64,000 nucleotides of DNA from Rugamonas brunnea (lineage in GTDB: Bacteria; Pseudomonadota; Gammaproteobacteria; Burkholderiales; Burkholderiaceae_D), in contig NZ_JACEZT010000013.1 of the NCBI RefSeq assembly GCF_014042345.1, positions 1-64,000 of the forward strand. The letters are read 5' to 3'. How positions within the stretch are numbered: position 1 is the first letter of the stretch; each line of letters opens with the position of its first letter. The position numbers and the translations under genes were made by a program. The notes beneath the pieces are model-generated. The model searched no databases, was not told where the DNA came from, and saw only the letters and a program-made list of their open reading frames with translations. Below are positions 45,074-54,565 of the stretch, one piece after another.

Positions 45074-45366
45074 GTGGTTTTCTTGCCACAGCCGCGCTGG
45101 CATGGCCGCCGGCGGCGCGCGGCGCACACGGCCGGGGACGGCGTGACGGGCATGGCGGTGGCGGTCGACAGTTCGGCTTGTGGCGTCATGTGGAGTGCGG
45201 CACCGGCGTTGTTTGAATGAAAACACACGCTGGTGGCAGGGGAATAATGAAGGCGCTATTTTACCGATGAATTTTGTCCGCTGCGCGAATCCGTTAAAAT
45301 CGTGTTTTGTTTGGCGGCTTCCAGCCGGGAGCCGTCGTGCCCTTTTGCCTCACGGAGAACCCGCAG

Positions 45367-45570
45367 ATGACCCACGCTACCACACCCGCCGCCGCCAACG
45401 CAGTCGAGCTCGAAGGCAAGGACTTGCCCGCCTACTGCCCCAACCCGGCCATGCCGCTGTGGTCGTCCCATCCGCGCGTGTTCCTCGACTTCAAGCACGG
45501 CGAAGCCAAGTGCCCCTACTGCGGCACGGCCTACCGCCTGAAACCGGGCACCGTCGTTGCGCACCACTAA
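45367..45570 (+). CDS. zinc-finger domain protein (CHCC type, NDUFS6-like)
   Basis: This 67-residue protein has a single zinc ribbon with ligands in AYCPNP, a later His in WSSHPRVFLDF and CPYCGTAYRL, the CHCC pattern. GGAGA precedes the ATG. Small proteins of this kind are common in Proteobacteria and resemble the mitochondrial complex I subunit NDUFS6, but their bacterial role is unknown. It heads a plus-strand run of four genes. Confidence 0.9.
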   Translation: MTHATTPAAANAVELEGKDLPAYCPNPAMPLWSSHPRVFLDFKHGEAKCPYCGTAYRLKPGTVVAHH

Positions 45571-45619
45571 GCGCATCGCCCACGACAACTGATCGCTCCC
45601 CGACCGGCCCGGAACCCGC

Positions 45620-46042
45620 ATGAAACGCACCAAACAGCTCAATGGCAGTGCCGCCGAAGTGGAAGCGGCGTTCTACGATGCGCTCAACCGGGCCGATCTC
45701 GACGCCCTGATGGCCTTGTGGGCCGACGACGAGGAAATCGTCTGCATCCATCCGGGCGGACCGCGCCTGATCGGCCACGCGGCCATCCGCGATGCCTGGG
45801 CCGCCATCCTCGAACATGGCGGCCTGCACATCCGGCCGTCCCAGCTGCATGAAACCCATAACCTGATGAGTTCGGTGCACACGGTGATCGAGGGCACCTC
45901 GACCGCCAGCGGCGAACCGGCCCATCTGCTGGCCACCAACGTCTACGTGAAAACGCCTCGCGGCTGGCGCATCGTGCTGCACCATGTGTCCGTGGCGCCG
46001 GGCGTGGGACCGGCCGAGGCGCCGGGCCAGGTCCTGCACTGA
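45620..46042 (+). CDS. SnoaL-like/NTF2-fold protein
   Basis: This 140-residue protein has the cone-like NTF2 fold pattern: VEAAFYDALNRADLDALMALWADDEEIVCIHPGG across residues 13-46, GHAAIRDAWAAIL, and a final RGWRIVLHHVS. Such domains bind small molecules or act as enzymes or inhibitors, and the role here is unknown. The next gene starts six bases later. Confidence 0.85.
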   Translation: MKRTKQLNGSAAEVEAAFYDALNRADLDALMALWADDEEIVCIHPGGPRLIGHAAIRDAWAAILEHGGLHIRPSQLHETHNLMSSVHTVIEGTSTASGEPAHLLATNVYVKTPRGWRIVLHHVSVAPGVGPAEAPGQVLH

Positions 46043-46048
46043 GGCCGC

Positions 46049-47011
46049 ATGCACTACCCCGCTCCGCGCTGGCTGCCCAGCGGCCACCTGCAAACCATTT
46101 ATCCGGCCATCTGCATCCCCAAGCCTGCCGTCGCGTTCCGGCGCGAGCGCTGGGATGCGCCAGACGGGGATTTCATCGACGTCGATTTCGTCGATGGCCA
46201 GCCGGGGCAGCCGTTCGTGGTGCTGTTCCATGGACTGGAGGGCTCGTCGGACAGCCACTACGCGCGCGCCCTGATGGCAGCCGTGGCCGCGCGCGGCTGG
46301 TCCGGCGCCGTGCCCCATTTCCGCGGCTGCTCGGGCGAACCGAACCGGGCGCCCCGTTTCTACCATTCCGGCGACGCGGCCGAGATCGACTGGATCGTGC
46401 GCAAGCTGCACGGGCGCTGCAGCGGCAAGTTCTACGTGGCGGGCGTATCGCTGGGCGGCAACGCCCTGCTGCGCTGGCTGGGCGAAGCGCAGCACCAGGC
46501 CGACTTCGTGGACGCGGCCTGTTCCGTGTCGGCCCCGCTGGACCTGGCGCAGGGCGGCATCTCGCTGTCGCGCGGCTTCAACCTGGTCTACACGCGCATG
46601 TTCCTGCAAACGCTCAAGCCCAAGTGCGAGGCCAAGCTGCGCCAGTTCCCCGGCCTGTTCGACCTGGAGGCGCTGCGCGCCGCGCGCGACCTGTACGCGT
46701 TCGACAACGTGGTGACGGCGCCGCTGCACGGCTACCGCGACACCGACGACTACTGGAACCGGGCCAGCGCCAAGCATGTGCTGGGCGACATCACGGTGCC
46801 CACGCTGGTGCTCAACGCGCTCAACGATCCCTTCCTGCCGGGCCAGCACCTGCCGCGCCGGGCCGCCGCCTGCGTGCAATTGGACTATCCTGAACATGGC
46901 GGCCACGTGGGTTTCGCCGTGGGCGGGATGCCGGGCCGGCTGGACTGGCTGCCACAGCGCATGCTGCATTTCCTCACCGGCAGCACGGTCCCGCTGCACG
47001 CCACCAACTGA
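46049..47011 (+). CDS. YheT-type alpha/beta hydrolase
   Basis: This 320-residue hydrolase of the YheT/UPF0017 family starts PRWLPSGHLQTIYPAI. It has VVLFHGLEGSSDSHYA, PHFRGCSGEPN, the nucleophile in VAGVSLGGNALLRWLGE, LVLNALNDPFLPG and the final HGGHVGF with the catalytic His. It is cytoplasmic by lack of a signal. Substrate is unknown, probably an ester or lipid. Gaps of six and seven bases place it in an operon with its neighbours. Confidence 0.92.
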   Translation: MHYPAPRWLPSGHLQTIYPAICIPKPAVAFRRERWDAPDGDFIDVDFVDGQPGQPFVVLFHGLEGSSDSHYARALMAAVAARGWSGAVPHFRGCSGEPNRAPRFYHSGDAAEIDWIVRKLHGRCSGKFYVAGVSLGGNALLRWLGEAQHQADFVDAACSVSAPLDLAQGGISLSRGFNLVYTRMFLQTLKPKCEAKLRQFPGLFDLEALRAARDLYAFDNVVTAPLHGYRDTDDYWNRASAKHVLGDITVPTLVLNALNDPFLPGQHLPRRAAACVQLDYPEHGGHVGFAVGGMPGRLDWLPQRMLHFLTGSTVPLHATN

Positions 47012-47018
47012 CAACAAT

Positions 47019-47618
47019 ATGGACGAGATCGTCAAACAAGCGATGGCCAAATGGCCCAACGTGCCGCACTGCTACGGCTGGCTGGCGCTCGATGCGCGCG
47101 GCCAGTGGCGCATGCGCGACGAACGGGCCCAGCATCTGAACCTGCCCGGCGACAAGCTGCAGCACGCCGCCCTGATCGGCTTCATCGCCCGCAACTACGG
47201 CAACGACGAGCGCGGTTGCTGGTATTTCCAGAACGGTCCGCAGCGCGTCTACCTGAATTTGGAAGCGACGCCCTACATCGTGCGCACCGATCCGGCGCTG
47301 GGCTGGCGCCTGCACACGGGCGAGGCGCTGGGCCCGCTCGATGAGGCGCTGATGACGGAACATGGGGAATTGATCCTGCGCAGCGGCGCCGTGCTGGCCC
47401 AGCTCGACGACCGCGACGGCGCCGACGTACTGGCCCGCCTCGAATGGCCCGACCACGCTGCCGACGACGAAGCGCTGCTGGCCTGGCTGGAGCAACCCGG
47501 CGAGCCGGCCGGCGCCGGCCCCGTGTTGCGCGACCGCGGGCAATTGCTGCCGGTGCAGCGCGTGCAGCGCGCCGCGCTGGCGTCGCGCTTCGGCTTCGTG
47601 CCCCGCCCCGCGCCCTGA
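47019..47618 (+). CDS. conserved protein of unknown function (DUF2944/DUF2946-like, uncertain)
   Basis: This 199-residue protein has KQAMAKWPNVPHCYGWLALDA at its start, split by WRMRDERAQH, then NYGNDERGCWYFQNGPQRVYL and LHTGEALG. I recognise it only as a family widespread in Burkholderiales, whose DUF number I recall with low certainty. No catalytic motif or membrane helix is visible. The ATG is seven bases after the hydrolase stop. Confidence 0.7.
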   Translation: MDEIVKQAMAKWPNVPHCYGWLALDARGQWRMRDERAQHLNLPGDKLQHAALIGFIARNYGNDERGCWYFQNGPQRVYLNLEATPYIVRTDPALGWRLHTGEALGPLDEALMTEHGELILRSGAVLAQLDDRDGADVLARLEWPDHAADDEALLAWLEQPGEPAGAGPVLRDRGQLLPVQRVQRAALASRFGFVPRPAP

Positions 47619-47682
47619 GTCGCCGCGCGGCAAAGTAGCCAAGTGGGCGCTAGGGCGGCCCCTAATTTGGCAGTTTGGCCTT

Positions 47683-47771
47683 AAGGGTCTGACCCTTGGG
47701 TCTGACCCTGGTTTGGCGGTTCGGCTTCAACGCACCCGCTACCCCGCCACACAAAAACCAGGGTCAGACCC
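47683..47771. repeat. inverted repeat pair with GGGTCTGACCC core (REP-like)
   Basis: Two arms (47698-47714 and 47755-47771) are perfect 17-bp inverted copies of AAACCAGGGTCAGACCC around a 40-base loop. In front of them lies another palindrome, AAGGGTCTGACCCTT, at 47683-47697. It fills the gap between two converging genes. The GGGTCAG core recurs in the repeat at 7434-7502. Confidence 0.8.
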
Positions 47772-47821
47772 TTGTGCTGCGCCCCGGGTGCTGCGAAGAC
47801 CTGCCTCTCAAGCCACTGAAG

Positions 47822-49477
47822 CTAGCGCCCCATCATCGGCGCCAGCGCCGTGTGCTCATGGTCCGGCGCGGCCTTGTTCTCTTTCTTGCCCTTCTCCCCT
47901 AATTCCTCGCGGCGGCGCGCCTGCAACTCGCGCTCGCGCGCGTCGATCACGGCCTGGTCGTAGAACGAGGCGTCGGGCGCCTTGCGGGCGATGCCCAGCT
48001 GGTCGAGCGCCGACAGCACGCCGCCCTGCAGCACATACGATTCGGCCAGCGCCATGTGCTGCAAGGCCAGCTTGCCCTGCTTGGCATAGGTGCTGGCCAG
48101 CAAATCGTACAGGGCCGGTTCGCCCCGGTACTGCTGGACCTGATCGCGCAGGTAGGCGGCGGCCGGCTCCAGCTTGCCCGCCGCGACCATCGCTTGCGCG
48201 TACTGGCGCGCGATGCCGCGCGACAGCGGGAACTGCTGGTGCGCCGCGTCGGCCTCGGCCAGCGCCTGGGCGATCACGGCAGGATTCCCCTCCTGCGCCA
48301 GCTTGATATCCAGCGCCATGCTAACGAAGATGGCATTCGGCGTGGTGGCCGGCGCCGCGCCGTACACGCCGGCCGGCGGCGCCTTGCGCATGGCGCCGCG
48401 CGCCTCGTCCAGCAGGCGCTGGGCGGTGGCCGTGTCGCCGCGCTTGAGGGCGACAAACGACAGGCCGTACTTGGCGGCCGCCACCTGCTGGCGGTTCTCC
48501 TGCTCAAGCTGGGTATGGAAAAAAGCTTCGGCGGCCGCCAGCCCCTGGGCCGACTCATCCTGCAGCACGCGGGCGCGGGCCCGCACCAGGTGGAAATCCA
48601 GGCTATCGGGCCGCTGCTTGTATGGTTGCTCGCGGATGCGGGCCTGGATGTCGGCGATACGCTCGCTGGTCAGCGGGTGGGTTTGCAGGTAAGCCGGCAC
48701 CACGTCGCTGTAGTTACGGGTGGCCGCCTGCAGGCGTTGGAAGAAGGCCACCATGCCGGTGGTGTCGAACCCGGCCGCGCCCATGATCTGGAAGCCGATG
48801 CGGTCGGCTTCGCGCTCGGCGTCGCGGCTGAAGTTGAGCTGACGCTGGATCGCCAGGCCCTGGCCGCCCAGGAACACGCCCATGGCCGCGTCGCCGCCAG
48901 CCTTGGACGCCAGCGCGGCCAGGATGATGGCGGCCAGCGGGATCAGCGCGTCCTGGCGCTGCTGGCCCAGCGAGCGGGCGATATGGCGCTGCACCACGTG
49001 GCCGATTTCGTGGCTGAGCACGGACGCCAGTTCCGCCTCGCTCTGGGCCGCCAGCAGCAGGGCCGAGTGGACGGCGATGAAGCCGCCCGGCAGCGCGAAC
49101 GCGTTCAGTTGCGGGTCGCGCACAGCGAAGAAATAGTAATCGTAGCTGGCCTCGCCGCGCGCGCCGGGGCGCGCCTCCACCAGGGCGTTGCCGAAATTGT
49201 TCAGGTATTCAAGGATGGGCGCGTCGTCGAGGAAATCGTGGTCGCGCCGGATGTCGCGCATGATTTCCTCACCCAGCTTGCGCTCCATCAGCGGCGACAA
49301 ATCCTCGCGCTCGGTGTCGCCCAGGTTGGGCAGGTTAGGAATTTTAGCGGGCGGCAACGACGTCTGCGCCATGCTCAGCGGCAACACGCACAACAGCGCA
49401 ACGGCCAGCATGCGCAGGCGCGGTGCCCGGCGTGGCCGGCCGTGGTGAGAGGGGGGGAAGATTCGATCTGCGTTCAC
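47822..49477 (-). CDS. M48 family metalloprotease with TPR-like C-terminus (BepA-type)
   Basis: This protein of about 551 residues has an N-terminal signal peptide ([15 protein letters not shown]) and then an M48 peptidase domain with zinc motif [16 protein letters not shown] and third ligand in [15 protein letters not shown] long helical repeat region (about 300-520) follows, with a charged tail. Such periplasmic proteases control outer-membrane protein assembly. The GTG at 49477 follows a TATGAT box by six bases, so translation may be leaderless. An ATG at 49411 is the alternative. Confidence 0.9.
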   Translation of the reverse strand: MNADRIFPPSHHGRPRRAPRLRMLAVALLCVLPLSMAQTSLPPAKIPNLPNLGDTEREDLSPLMERKLGEEIMRDIRRDHDFLDDAPILEYLNNFGNALVEARPGARGEASYDYYFFAVRDPQLNAFALPGGFIAVHSALLLAAQSEAELASVLSHEIGHVVQRHIARSLGQQRQDALIPLAAIILAALASKAGGDAAMGVFLGGQGLAIQRQLNFSRDAEREADRIGFQIMGAAGFDTTGMVAFFQRLQAATRNYSDVVPAYLQTHPLTSERIADIQARIREQPYKQRPDSLDFHLVRARARVLQDESAQGLAAAEAFFHTQLEQENRQQVAAAKYGLSFVALKRGDTATAQRLLDEARGAMRKAPPAGVYGAAPATTPNAIFVSMALDIKLAQEGNPAVIAQALAEADAAHQQFPLSRGIARQYAQAMVAAGKLEPAAAYLRDQVQQYRGEPALYDLLASTYAKQGKLALQHMALAESYVLQGGVLSALDQLGIARKAPDASFYDQAVIDARERELQARRREELGEKGKKENKAAPDHEHTALAPMMGR

Positions 49478-49583
49478 GGTGCTATCATACCCGCACTTGG
49501 CGTCCGCACGCAGCGGGCCGTCCACCAATTTACCCTATGACGGGCCGCCCCGCGCGCGCCCCACTGACGAGTCCATTTCATCC

Positions 49584-50090
49584 ATGACGACCAGCAAAAC
49601 CACCGCGCCCGCCGACGGGCTGACCCACTTCGACGCCACCGGCCAGGCCCACATGGTCGACGTGGGCGACAAGCAGGAAACCCACCGCATCGCCGTGGCC
49701 AGCGGCCAGATCCGCATGAAACCGGAGACGCTGGCCATCATCCTGGCCGGCAGCGCCAAGAAGGGCGACGTGCTGGGCATCGCCCGCATCGCCGCCATCA
49801 TGGGCGCCAAGCGCACCAGCGACCTGGTGCCGCTGTGCCACCCGCTGGCCCTGACGCGGGTGGCGGTGGACTTCGAAACGAACGAAGCCACCTCGACCGT
49901 GCACTGCCGGGCCCAGGTGGAAACCTTCGGCAAGACGGGCGTGGAGATGGAGGCGCTGACGGCCGTGCAGATCGGCCTGCTGACCGTGTACGACATGTGC
50001 AAGGCCGTGGACCGGGGCATGGTGATGGGCGAGATCCGCGTCATGGAAAAGCACGGCGGCAAGTCGGGCGACTGGAGCGTGACGAGCTGA
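49584..50090 (+). CDS. moaC: cyclic pyranopterin monophosphate synthase
   Basis: This 168-residue enzyme makes cPMP in molybdenum cofactor synthesis. It has [56 protein letters not shown], and [13 protein letters not shown], covering the active-site residues. No other moa gene is adjacent. It is divergent from the M48 protease gene. Confidence 0.95.
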   Translation: MTTSKTTAPADGLTHFDATGQAHMVDVGDKQETHRIAVASGQIRMKPETLAIILAGSAKKGDVLGIARIAAIMGAKRTSDLVPLCHPLALTRVAVDFETNEATSTVHCRAQVETFGKTGVEMEALTAVQIGLLTVYDMCKAVDRGMVMGEIRVMEKHGGKSGDWSVTS

Positions 50091-50242
50091 CGGCGCCCTG
50101 CCCCTCTTGTTGTTGGTGCAAGTTGGCCGGTATATAATCAATAAATCAATAACAACCGACAATATTTCCTGTCGGCTGACAATAAGTGGCACCGAGGGCG
50201 GCCAGGAGACAGGATATCCATGCAGGCAAAGAGGGCGCAAGA

Positions 50243-50953
50243 ATGAGCAGCACGGCACCGCCGAGCGAAGCCAGGACGCAGCAGTACGAATTCGAGCAGA
50301 TGAATTTGCAGGTCGGTGGCAGGATACAGTTCATCACCCACCGCACCATCAAGCCAATCCAGCACTTTTCCACGCTGATCGGCTGGGTCAAGGACGAGTA
50401 CATGATCGTCAAGATCCCGATGGAGAACGGCGCCCCCATCGCGCTCAACGATGGCGACAAGCTGACCATCCGCGTGTTTTCCGGCGTGAACGTGTGTTCG
50501 TTCGCCTGCACCGTGCAGCGCGTGTTCCTGCGGCCGCTGTTCTACGTCCACCTGTCGTTCCCGACCGCCATCCAGGGCACCAGCTTGCGCACGGCGATGC
50601 GGGTCAAGGTCGATATCCCGGCCCAGGTCACCACGCCGGACGGGCACACTTCCGTGTTCCTCGTCAACCTGAGCGTGTCGGGCGCGCTGATCGAATCGAC
50701 CAAGCCCCTGCCCGAGGATGAACCGACGGTCGGCCTGTCGTTCTACCTGATCGCCCAGCCGGGCAACCGCCAGGTGCGCATCAATCCCAACGCCACCATC
50801 CGCAACATCAACGTGGTCAAGCCGGCCACGGCCGACAAGGACGAGGTGTTCACCTACGGCGTGCAGTTCGTCGACCTCGACCCCATGCACTACACCATGT
50901 TGCAGAACCTGACCTATGAAGCGCTGATCGCGGACCGCCAGAAGATCGTGTGA
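50243..50953 (+). CDS. PilZ domain c-di-GMP-binding protein (YcgR-like)
   Basis: This 236-residue protein has an N-terminal YcgR-like domain (about 20-115) and a C-terminal PilZ domain (about 118-225). The c-di-GMP motif R-x3-R is RTAMR at about residue 118, followed by LVNLSVSGALI. It probably senses the c-di-GMP controlled by the two enzymes elsewhere in the window and could brake motility or act on pili. The pilin gene is the next gene on the opposite strand. Confidence 0.9.
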   Translation: MSSTAPPSEARTQQYEFEQMNLQVGGRIQFITHRTIKPIQHFSTLIGWVKDEYMIVKIPMENGAPIALNDGDKLTIRVFSGVNVCSFACTVQRVFLRPLFYVHLSFPTAIQGTSLRTAMRVKVDIPAQVTTPDGHTSVFLVNLSVSGALIESTKPLPEDEPTVGLSFYLIAQPGNRQVRINPNATIRNINVVKPATADKDEVFTYGVQFVDLDPMHYTMLQNLTYEALIADRQKIV

Positions 50954-51000
50954 CGCGGACGCTGGCCGGCGCCGCCCCCGCGCGCGCGACCAGCAATGCA

Positions 51001-51040
51001 AAAAAAACCCGGGGCGGCCTCGCGGCCGCCCCGGGTTTTT
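51001..51040. terminator. bidirectional terminator between the PilZ and pilin genes
   Basis: A perfect 12-bp stem, CCCGGGGCGGCC / GGCCGCCCCGGG with loop TCGC (51008-51035), has seven A before it and five T after it. It can end transcription from both converging genes. Confidence 0.92.
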
Positions 51041-51065
51041 CATTGCTGCGTGTTAGCGACTGCTA

Positions 51066-51530
51066 TCAGATCTTAGGCAGGTACTTCGCCAGGACCGTGC
51101 TGGTGGCGTCGATCGTGGTCTGGCAGGTCGAGCCGGCCGTGCAAGCGATCGCGTAGATGATGGTCTTGCCGTCGATATCGGCGCTGTTGGTGCCTTGCAT
51201 CGTCACGGTGACGGTGCCGTGGGTGGCGTCCACACCGGCGACGGCCACGGAGGTCACATACTTGCTGGTGATCGAAGCGGCGGCTGGCAGGCCCAGGGCG
51301 GCGTTGTCCACACCGGCAGCCAGGGTGCCTTCGTTAAAGGCCTGGCCCACGGCCAAACGGGCAGGACCGGAGGTCGAGTTCGCTTCGCTGACCTTGGCTT
51401 TCAGCGTGTAGTCGCTGTAGGCAGGAATAGCAACAGCGGCCAGGATACCGATAATTGCGACCACGATCATCAGTTCGATCAGGGTGAAGCCGGCTTGTGC
51501 TTGTTTCTTGATCATTTTCATCGATTTCAT
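51066..51530 (-). CDS. pilA: type IV major pilin
   Basis: This 154-residue prepilin has a short leader ending in QAQAG, the PilD cleavage site, then [20 protein letters not shown], the N-methylated helix with Glu5. The rest is a small globular head with a C-terminal pair of cysteines (ACTAGSTC) that could form the D-region disulfide, though closely spaced. It is the only pilin gene in view; assembly genes are elsewhere. A strong sigma-54 promoter lies upstream. Confidence 0.95.
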   Translation of the reverse strand: MKSMKMIKKQAQAGFTLIELMIVVAIIGILAAVAIPAYSDYTLKAKVSEANSTSGPARLAVGQAFNEGTLAAGVDNAALGLPAAASITSKYVTSVAVAGVDATHGTVTVTMQGTNSADIDGKTIIYAIACTAGSTCQTTIDATSTVLAKYLPKI

Positions 51531-51579
51531 TTTGCTACTCCCGAGTTAGGTAAAAAGTTTGGTGCCACGTTTTTGTATG

Positions 51580-51595
51580 AGCAAAGGCCGTGCCA
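51580..51595 (-). promoter_or_regulatory. sigma-54 (-24/-12) promoter of pilA
   Basis: On the minus strand TGGCACGGCCTTTGCT matches the RpoN consensus (TGGCACG-N4-TTGC) exactly, with GG at -24 and GC at -12. Transcription would start near 51569, leaving a leader of about 39 bases before the pilin ATG. RpoN with the activator PilR controls pilA in many Proteobacteria. Confidence 0.93.
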
Positions 51596-51642
51596 GCCGC
51601 TTTTCGGGCATTTTTGAGGGAAAAATCGGGATGGAGCGCCAG

Positions 51643-51741
51643 TTTTTGTCGACATGGGTGACTATTTTTGTCAGTTCCCTTGCCGAAATCTGTCATCCGG
51701 GCCAAAAAAGGCGCCTGGCTGACAAATTTTGTCAGCTGACA
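51643..51741 (-). promoter_or_regulatory. TGTC-repeat cluster upstream of pilA, candidate activator (PilR) sites
   Basis: TTTTTGTC (51643-51650), TTTTTGTCA (51665-51673), TGTCA (51691-51695), TGACAAATTTTGTCA (51720-51734) and the palindrome TGTCAGCTGACA (51730-51741) cluster about 50-160 bases upstream of the sigma-54 box. This is where an enhancer-binding protein would act. PilR is reported to bind TGTC-containing sites. Confidence 0.5.
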
Positions 51742-52328
51742 GGGTTGGTCAGGCGGAACGTCATCTGGGTGCCGCTCAGGTCGATCACGTCGCCATGCTT
51801 GAGCCGCAACGGTTGCTTGCCCACGGCGGCGCCATTGACCAGCGGCGGCTGTGCCCCTTCCGCGTGGGCGATGGCGTAGCCGTCGGCGTCGCGGTTAATC
51901 ACCACCACCTGCACGCCGGGCCGGCCCAGCGTGGTCAGCGGCTTGGTCAGCGCCATCTGCTTGCCTGCGTTATTGCCGTTGATGACCTCGATCTGCCCCA
52001 GCGGCGGTTCGGCCGCGGCCGCCGCAGCCAGCGGGCGCACGCCGTCGGCGACGAACTCGACCTGGAACTTGGCGATCTTGATCATGTCCAGGTGCTGCAG
52101 GAAATGCTTGCCGATGCGGTGGCCGTTGACGAAAGTGCCATTGGTGCTGTGCAGGTCCTCCAGGAAGGAGTCATCGAGGATGGTGACGATCACCGCATGC
52201 TCGCCGCTCACGGCCGGGTGGGTCAGCACGATATCGTTATGCCGGTGACGGCCTATCGTCATGCGCTCCTTGCTGAGCTGCACTTGCTGTTCCACCACGC
52301 CTTCGCGCGATATGATGATTTTCGCCAA
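51732..52328 (-). CDS. FHA domain protein, TTG start
   Basis: This 198-residue protein has a canonical FHA domain (about 20-95: MTIGRHRHNDIVL, SGEHAVI, LHSTNGTFVNG) that binds phosphothreonine peptides. A second, degenerate FHA-like repeat (about 115-195: GNNAGKQMALTKPLTTLGRPG, PPLVNG, LKHGDVIDL) follows. The start is TTG at 52328 with GGAG seven bases before; the open frame upstream belongs to the terminator region. It could link Ser/Thr phosphorylation to another partner, but no kinase gene is nearby. Confidence 0.88.
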   Translation of the reverse strand: MAKIIISREGVVEQQVQLSKERMTIGRHRHNDIVLTHPAVSGEHAVIVTILDDSFLEDLHSTNGTFVNGHRIGKHFLQHLDMIKIAKFQVEFVADGVRPLAAAAAAEPPLGQIEVINGNNAGKQMALTKPLTTLGRPGVQVVVINRDADGYAIAHAEGAQPPLVNGAAVGKQPLRLKHGDVIDLSGTQMTFRLTNPVS

Positions 52329-52350
52329 CTTAGATCTCCGGAGGGGGCAC

Positions 52351-52381
52351 AAAAAAAAACGGGGAGCACCAGGCTCCCCGT
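52351..52381 (-). terminator. terminator of the sucCD operon
   Basis: A 9-bp stem ACGGGGAGC / GCTCCCCGT (52359-52381) is followed on the minus strand by a run of nine T. It lies about 25 bases past the sucD stop. Confidence 0.92.
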
Positions 52382-52406
52382 CATTATTCACCAACTCGTT
52401 GCCAAA

Positions 52407-53288
52407 TTACAGCATCGCCTTCAGCAGGCGGGCCATTTCGGACGGGTTCTTGGTGACTTTGATGCCGCAGGCTTCCATGATGTCCAGCTTGGCTTGCGCG
52501 GTGTCGGCGCCGCCCGAGATCAGCGCGCCGGCGTGGCCCATGCGCTTGCCCGGAGGAGCCGTCACGCCGGCGATGAAGCCGACCACGGGTTTCTTCATAT
52601 TGTCCTTGATCCAGTAAGCGGCGTTCGCTTCGTCCGGACCGCCGATTTCACCGATCATGATGACAGCGTCGGTGTCAGGATCGTCATTGAACATCTTCAT
52701 GACGTCGATGTGCTTCAAACCGTTGATCGGGTCGCCACCGATACCGACGGCCGACGACTGGCCCAGGCCCAGGGCGGTCAGCTGGCCCACGGCTTCATAG
52801 GTCAGGGTGCCCGAACGGGACACGACGCCGATGCGGCCTTTCTTGTGGATGTGGCCAGGCATGATGCCGATCTTGATTTCGTCAGGCGTGATCAGGCCGG
52901 GGCAGTTCGGACCCAGCAGCAGGGTCTTGGAGCCGGCTTTGACCATGCGGTCCTTCAGGGCCATCATGTCGCGGACAGGAATGCCTTCGGTGATGCAGAT
53001 GGCCAGATCCATTTCAGCTTCCACGGCTTCCCAGATGGCGGCAGCGGCGCCTGCTGGCGGCACGTAGATCACCGACACGTTGGCGCCGGTTTCTTTTTTC
53101 GCTTCCGTCACGTTGGCGAAAATAGGGATGCCTTCGAAGTCTTCGCCGGCTTTCTTCGGGTTCACGCCAGCGACGAAGCAGTTCTTGCCGTTCGCGTAGT
53201 CGCGGCAGCCGCGGGTGTGGAACTGGCCGGTCTTGCCGGTGATGCCTTGGGTTACAACTTTGGTGTCTTTATTGATCAGGATGGACAT
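52407..53288 (-). CDS. sucD: succinyl-CoA synthetase alpha subunit
   Basis: This 293-residue subunit has the CoA-binding [38 protein letters not shown] and the phospho-histidine loop [14 protein letters not shown]. With SucC it interconverts succinyl-CoA and succinate in the TCA cycle, coupled to ADP/GDP phosphorylation. AAGGA precedes the ATG and sucC ends 13 bases before. Confidence 0.97.
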   Translation of the reverse strand: MSILINKDTKVVTQGITGKTGQFHTRGCRDYANGKNCFVAGVNPKKAGEDFEGIPIFANVTEAKKETGANVSVIYVPPAGAAAAIWEAVEAEMDLAICITEGIPVRDMMALKDRMVKAGSKTLLLGPNCPGLITPDEIKIGIMPGHIHKKGRIGVVSRSGTLTYEAVGQLTALGLGQSSAVGIGGDPINGLKHIDVMKMFNDDPDTDAVIMIGEIGGPDEANAAYWIKDNMKKPVVGFIAGVTAPPGKRMGHAGALISGGADTAQAKLDIMEACGIKVTKNPSEMARLLKAML

Positions 53289-53301
53289 GTTGATTCCTTA
53301 A

Positions 53302-54471
53302 TTAAGCTTGACCGGCAGCGGCGGCGACAACGCTCTTGGCTGCATCTTCCATGGTGTCGGCCGAGATGATGGGCAGGCCCGATTCGGCCAGCATCTTCTT
53401 GCCCAGGTCTTCGTTGGTGCCCTTCATGCGCACCACCAGCGGCACTTGCAGGGAAACGGCTTTCGAGGCCGCGATCACGCCTTCGGCGATCACGTCGCAA
53501 CGCATGATGCCGCCGAAGATGTTGACCAGGATGGCTTTCAGGCCTGGGTTCTTCAGCATGATCTTGAACGCTTCGGTCACTTTCTCGGCCGTGGCGCCAC
53601 CGCCCACGTCCAGGAAGTTGGCAGGCTCGCCGCCGAACAGTTTGATGGTGTCCATGGTGGCCATGGCCAGGCCGGCGCCGTTCACCAGGCAGCCGATGTT
53701 GCCGTCGAGCGAGATGTAGGCCAGGTCGAATTTCGACGCTTCGATTTCAGCCGGATCTTCTTCGTCCAGGTCGCGGTAGGCGACGATTTCAGGCTGGCGG
53801 AACAGGGCGTTCGAGTCGAAGTTGAACTTGGCGTCCAGGGCGATGACCTTGCCGTCGCCGGTCAGGATCAGCGGGTTGATTTCGGCCAGCGAGGCGTCCG
53901 TTTCCCAGTAGGCTTTGTACAGGCCTTGCAGGTTGGCGCGTGCTTGCGGCAGCGAAGCGGCCGGCACACCGATCTTGGTGGCGATGGCGTCGGCTTCGGC
54001 GTCGGTCAGGCCGACGGAAGGATCGATGGCGATCGAGTGGATCAGCTCTGGGTGCTTTTCAGCCACTTCTTCGATGTCCATGCCGCCTTCGGACGAGGCC
54101 ATCAGCACGACGCGCTGCGAAACGCGGTCGGTGACCATCGACACGTACAGTTCTTTCTTGATGTCGGCGCCTTCTTCGATCAGCAGGCGGCGGACTTTCT
54201 GGCCTTCAGGACCGGTCTGGTGCGTGACCAGCTGCATGCCCATGATTTGGTTGGCATATTCTTTGACTTGTTCCAGCGACTTGGCCACTTTCACGCCGCC
54301 GCCTTTACCGCGGCCGCCAGCGTGGATCTGCGCCTTGACCACCCAGACTGGGCCGCCCAGGGTTTCAGCAGCCTTGACTGCCTCGTCCACGGACATGCAC
54401 GGAATACCGCGCGGTACCGTCACTCCGTATTTCCGGAGGATTTCTTTGCCTTGATACTCATGGATTTTCAT
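53302..54471 (-). CDS. sucC: succinyl-CoA synthetase beta subunit
   Basis: This 389-residue ATP-grasp subunit begins [17 protein letters not shown]. It has [41 protein letters not shown] and [16 protein letters not shown]. It forms the nucleotide-binding half of the complex. A purine-rich ribosome site (AGAAGG) precedes the ATG and a tandem 10-base repeat sits further up. Confidence 0.97.
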   Translation of the reverse strand: MKIHEYQGKEILRKYGVTVPRGIPCMSVDEAVKAAETLGGPVWVVKAQIHAGGRGKGGGVKVAKSLEQVKEYANQIMGMQLVTHQTGPEGQKVRRLLIEEGADIKKELYVSMVTDRVSQRVVLMASSEGGMDIEEVAEKHPELIHSIAIDPSVGLTDAEADAIATKIGVPAASLPQARANLQGLYKAYWETDASLAEINPLILTGDGKVIALDAKFNFDSNALFRQPEIVAYRDLDEEDPAEIEASKFDLAYISLDGNIGCLVNGAGLAMATMDTIKLFGGEPANFLDVGGGATAEKVTEAFKIMLKNPGLKAILVNIFGGIMRCDVIAEGVIAASKAVSLQVPLVVRMKGTNEDLGKKMLAESGLPIISADTMEDAAKSVVAAAAGQA

Positions 54472-54502
54472 GCTGGCTTCCCTTCTGATGCTGATGTGTA
54501 AA

Positions 54503-54522
54503 GATCGGTTGAGATCGGTTGA
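54503..54522 (-). repeat. tandem 10-base repeat upstream of sucC
   Basis: GATCGGTTGA occurs twice head to tail at 54503-54512 and 54513-54522, one helical turn apart, about 32-51 bases before the sucC ATG. It could be a paired protein-binding site in the sucCD promoter. No regulator is known. Confidence 0.55.
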
Positions 54523-54565
54523 TACTGCGGAAAATAACTCTTGAATAAGCAGGTGAAGCTACGCG

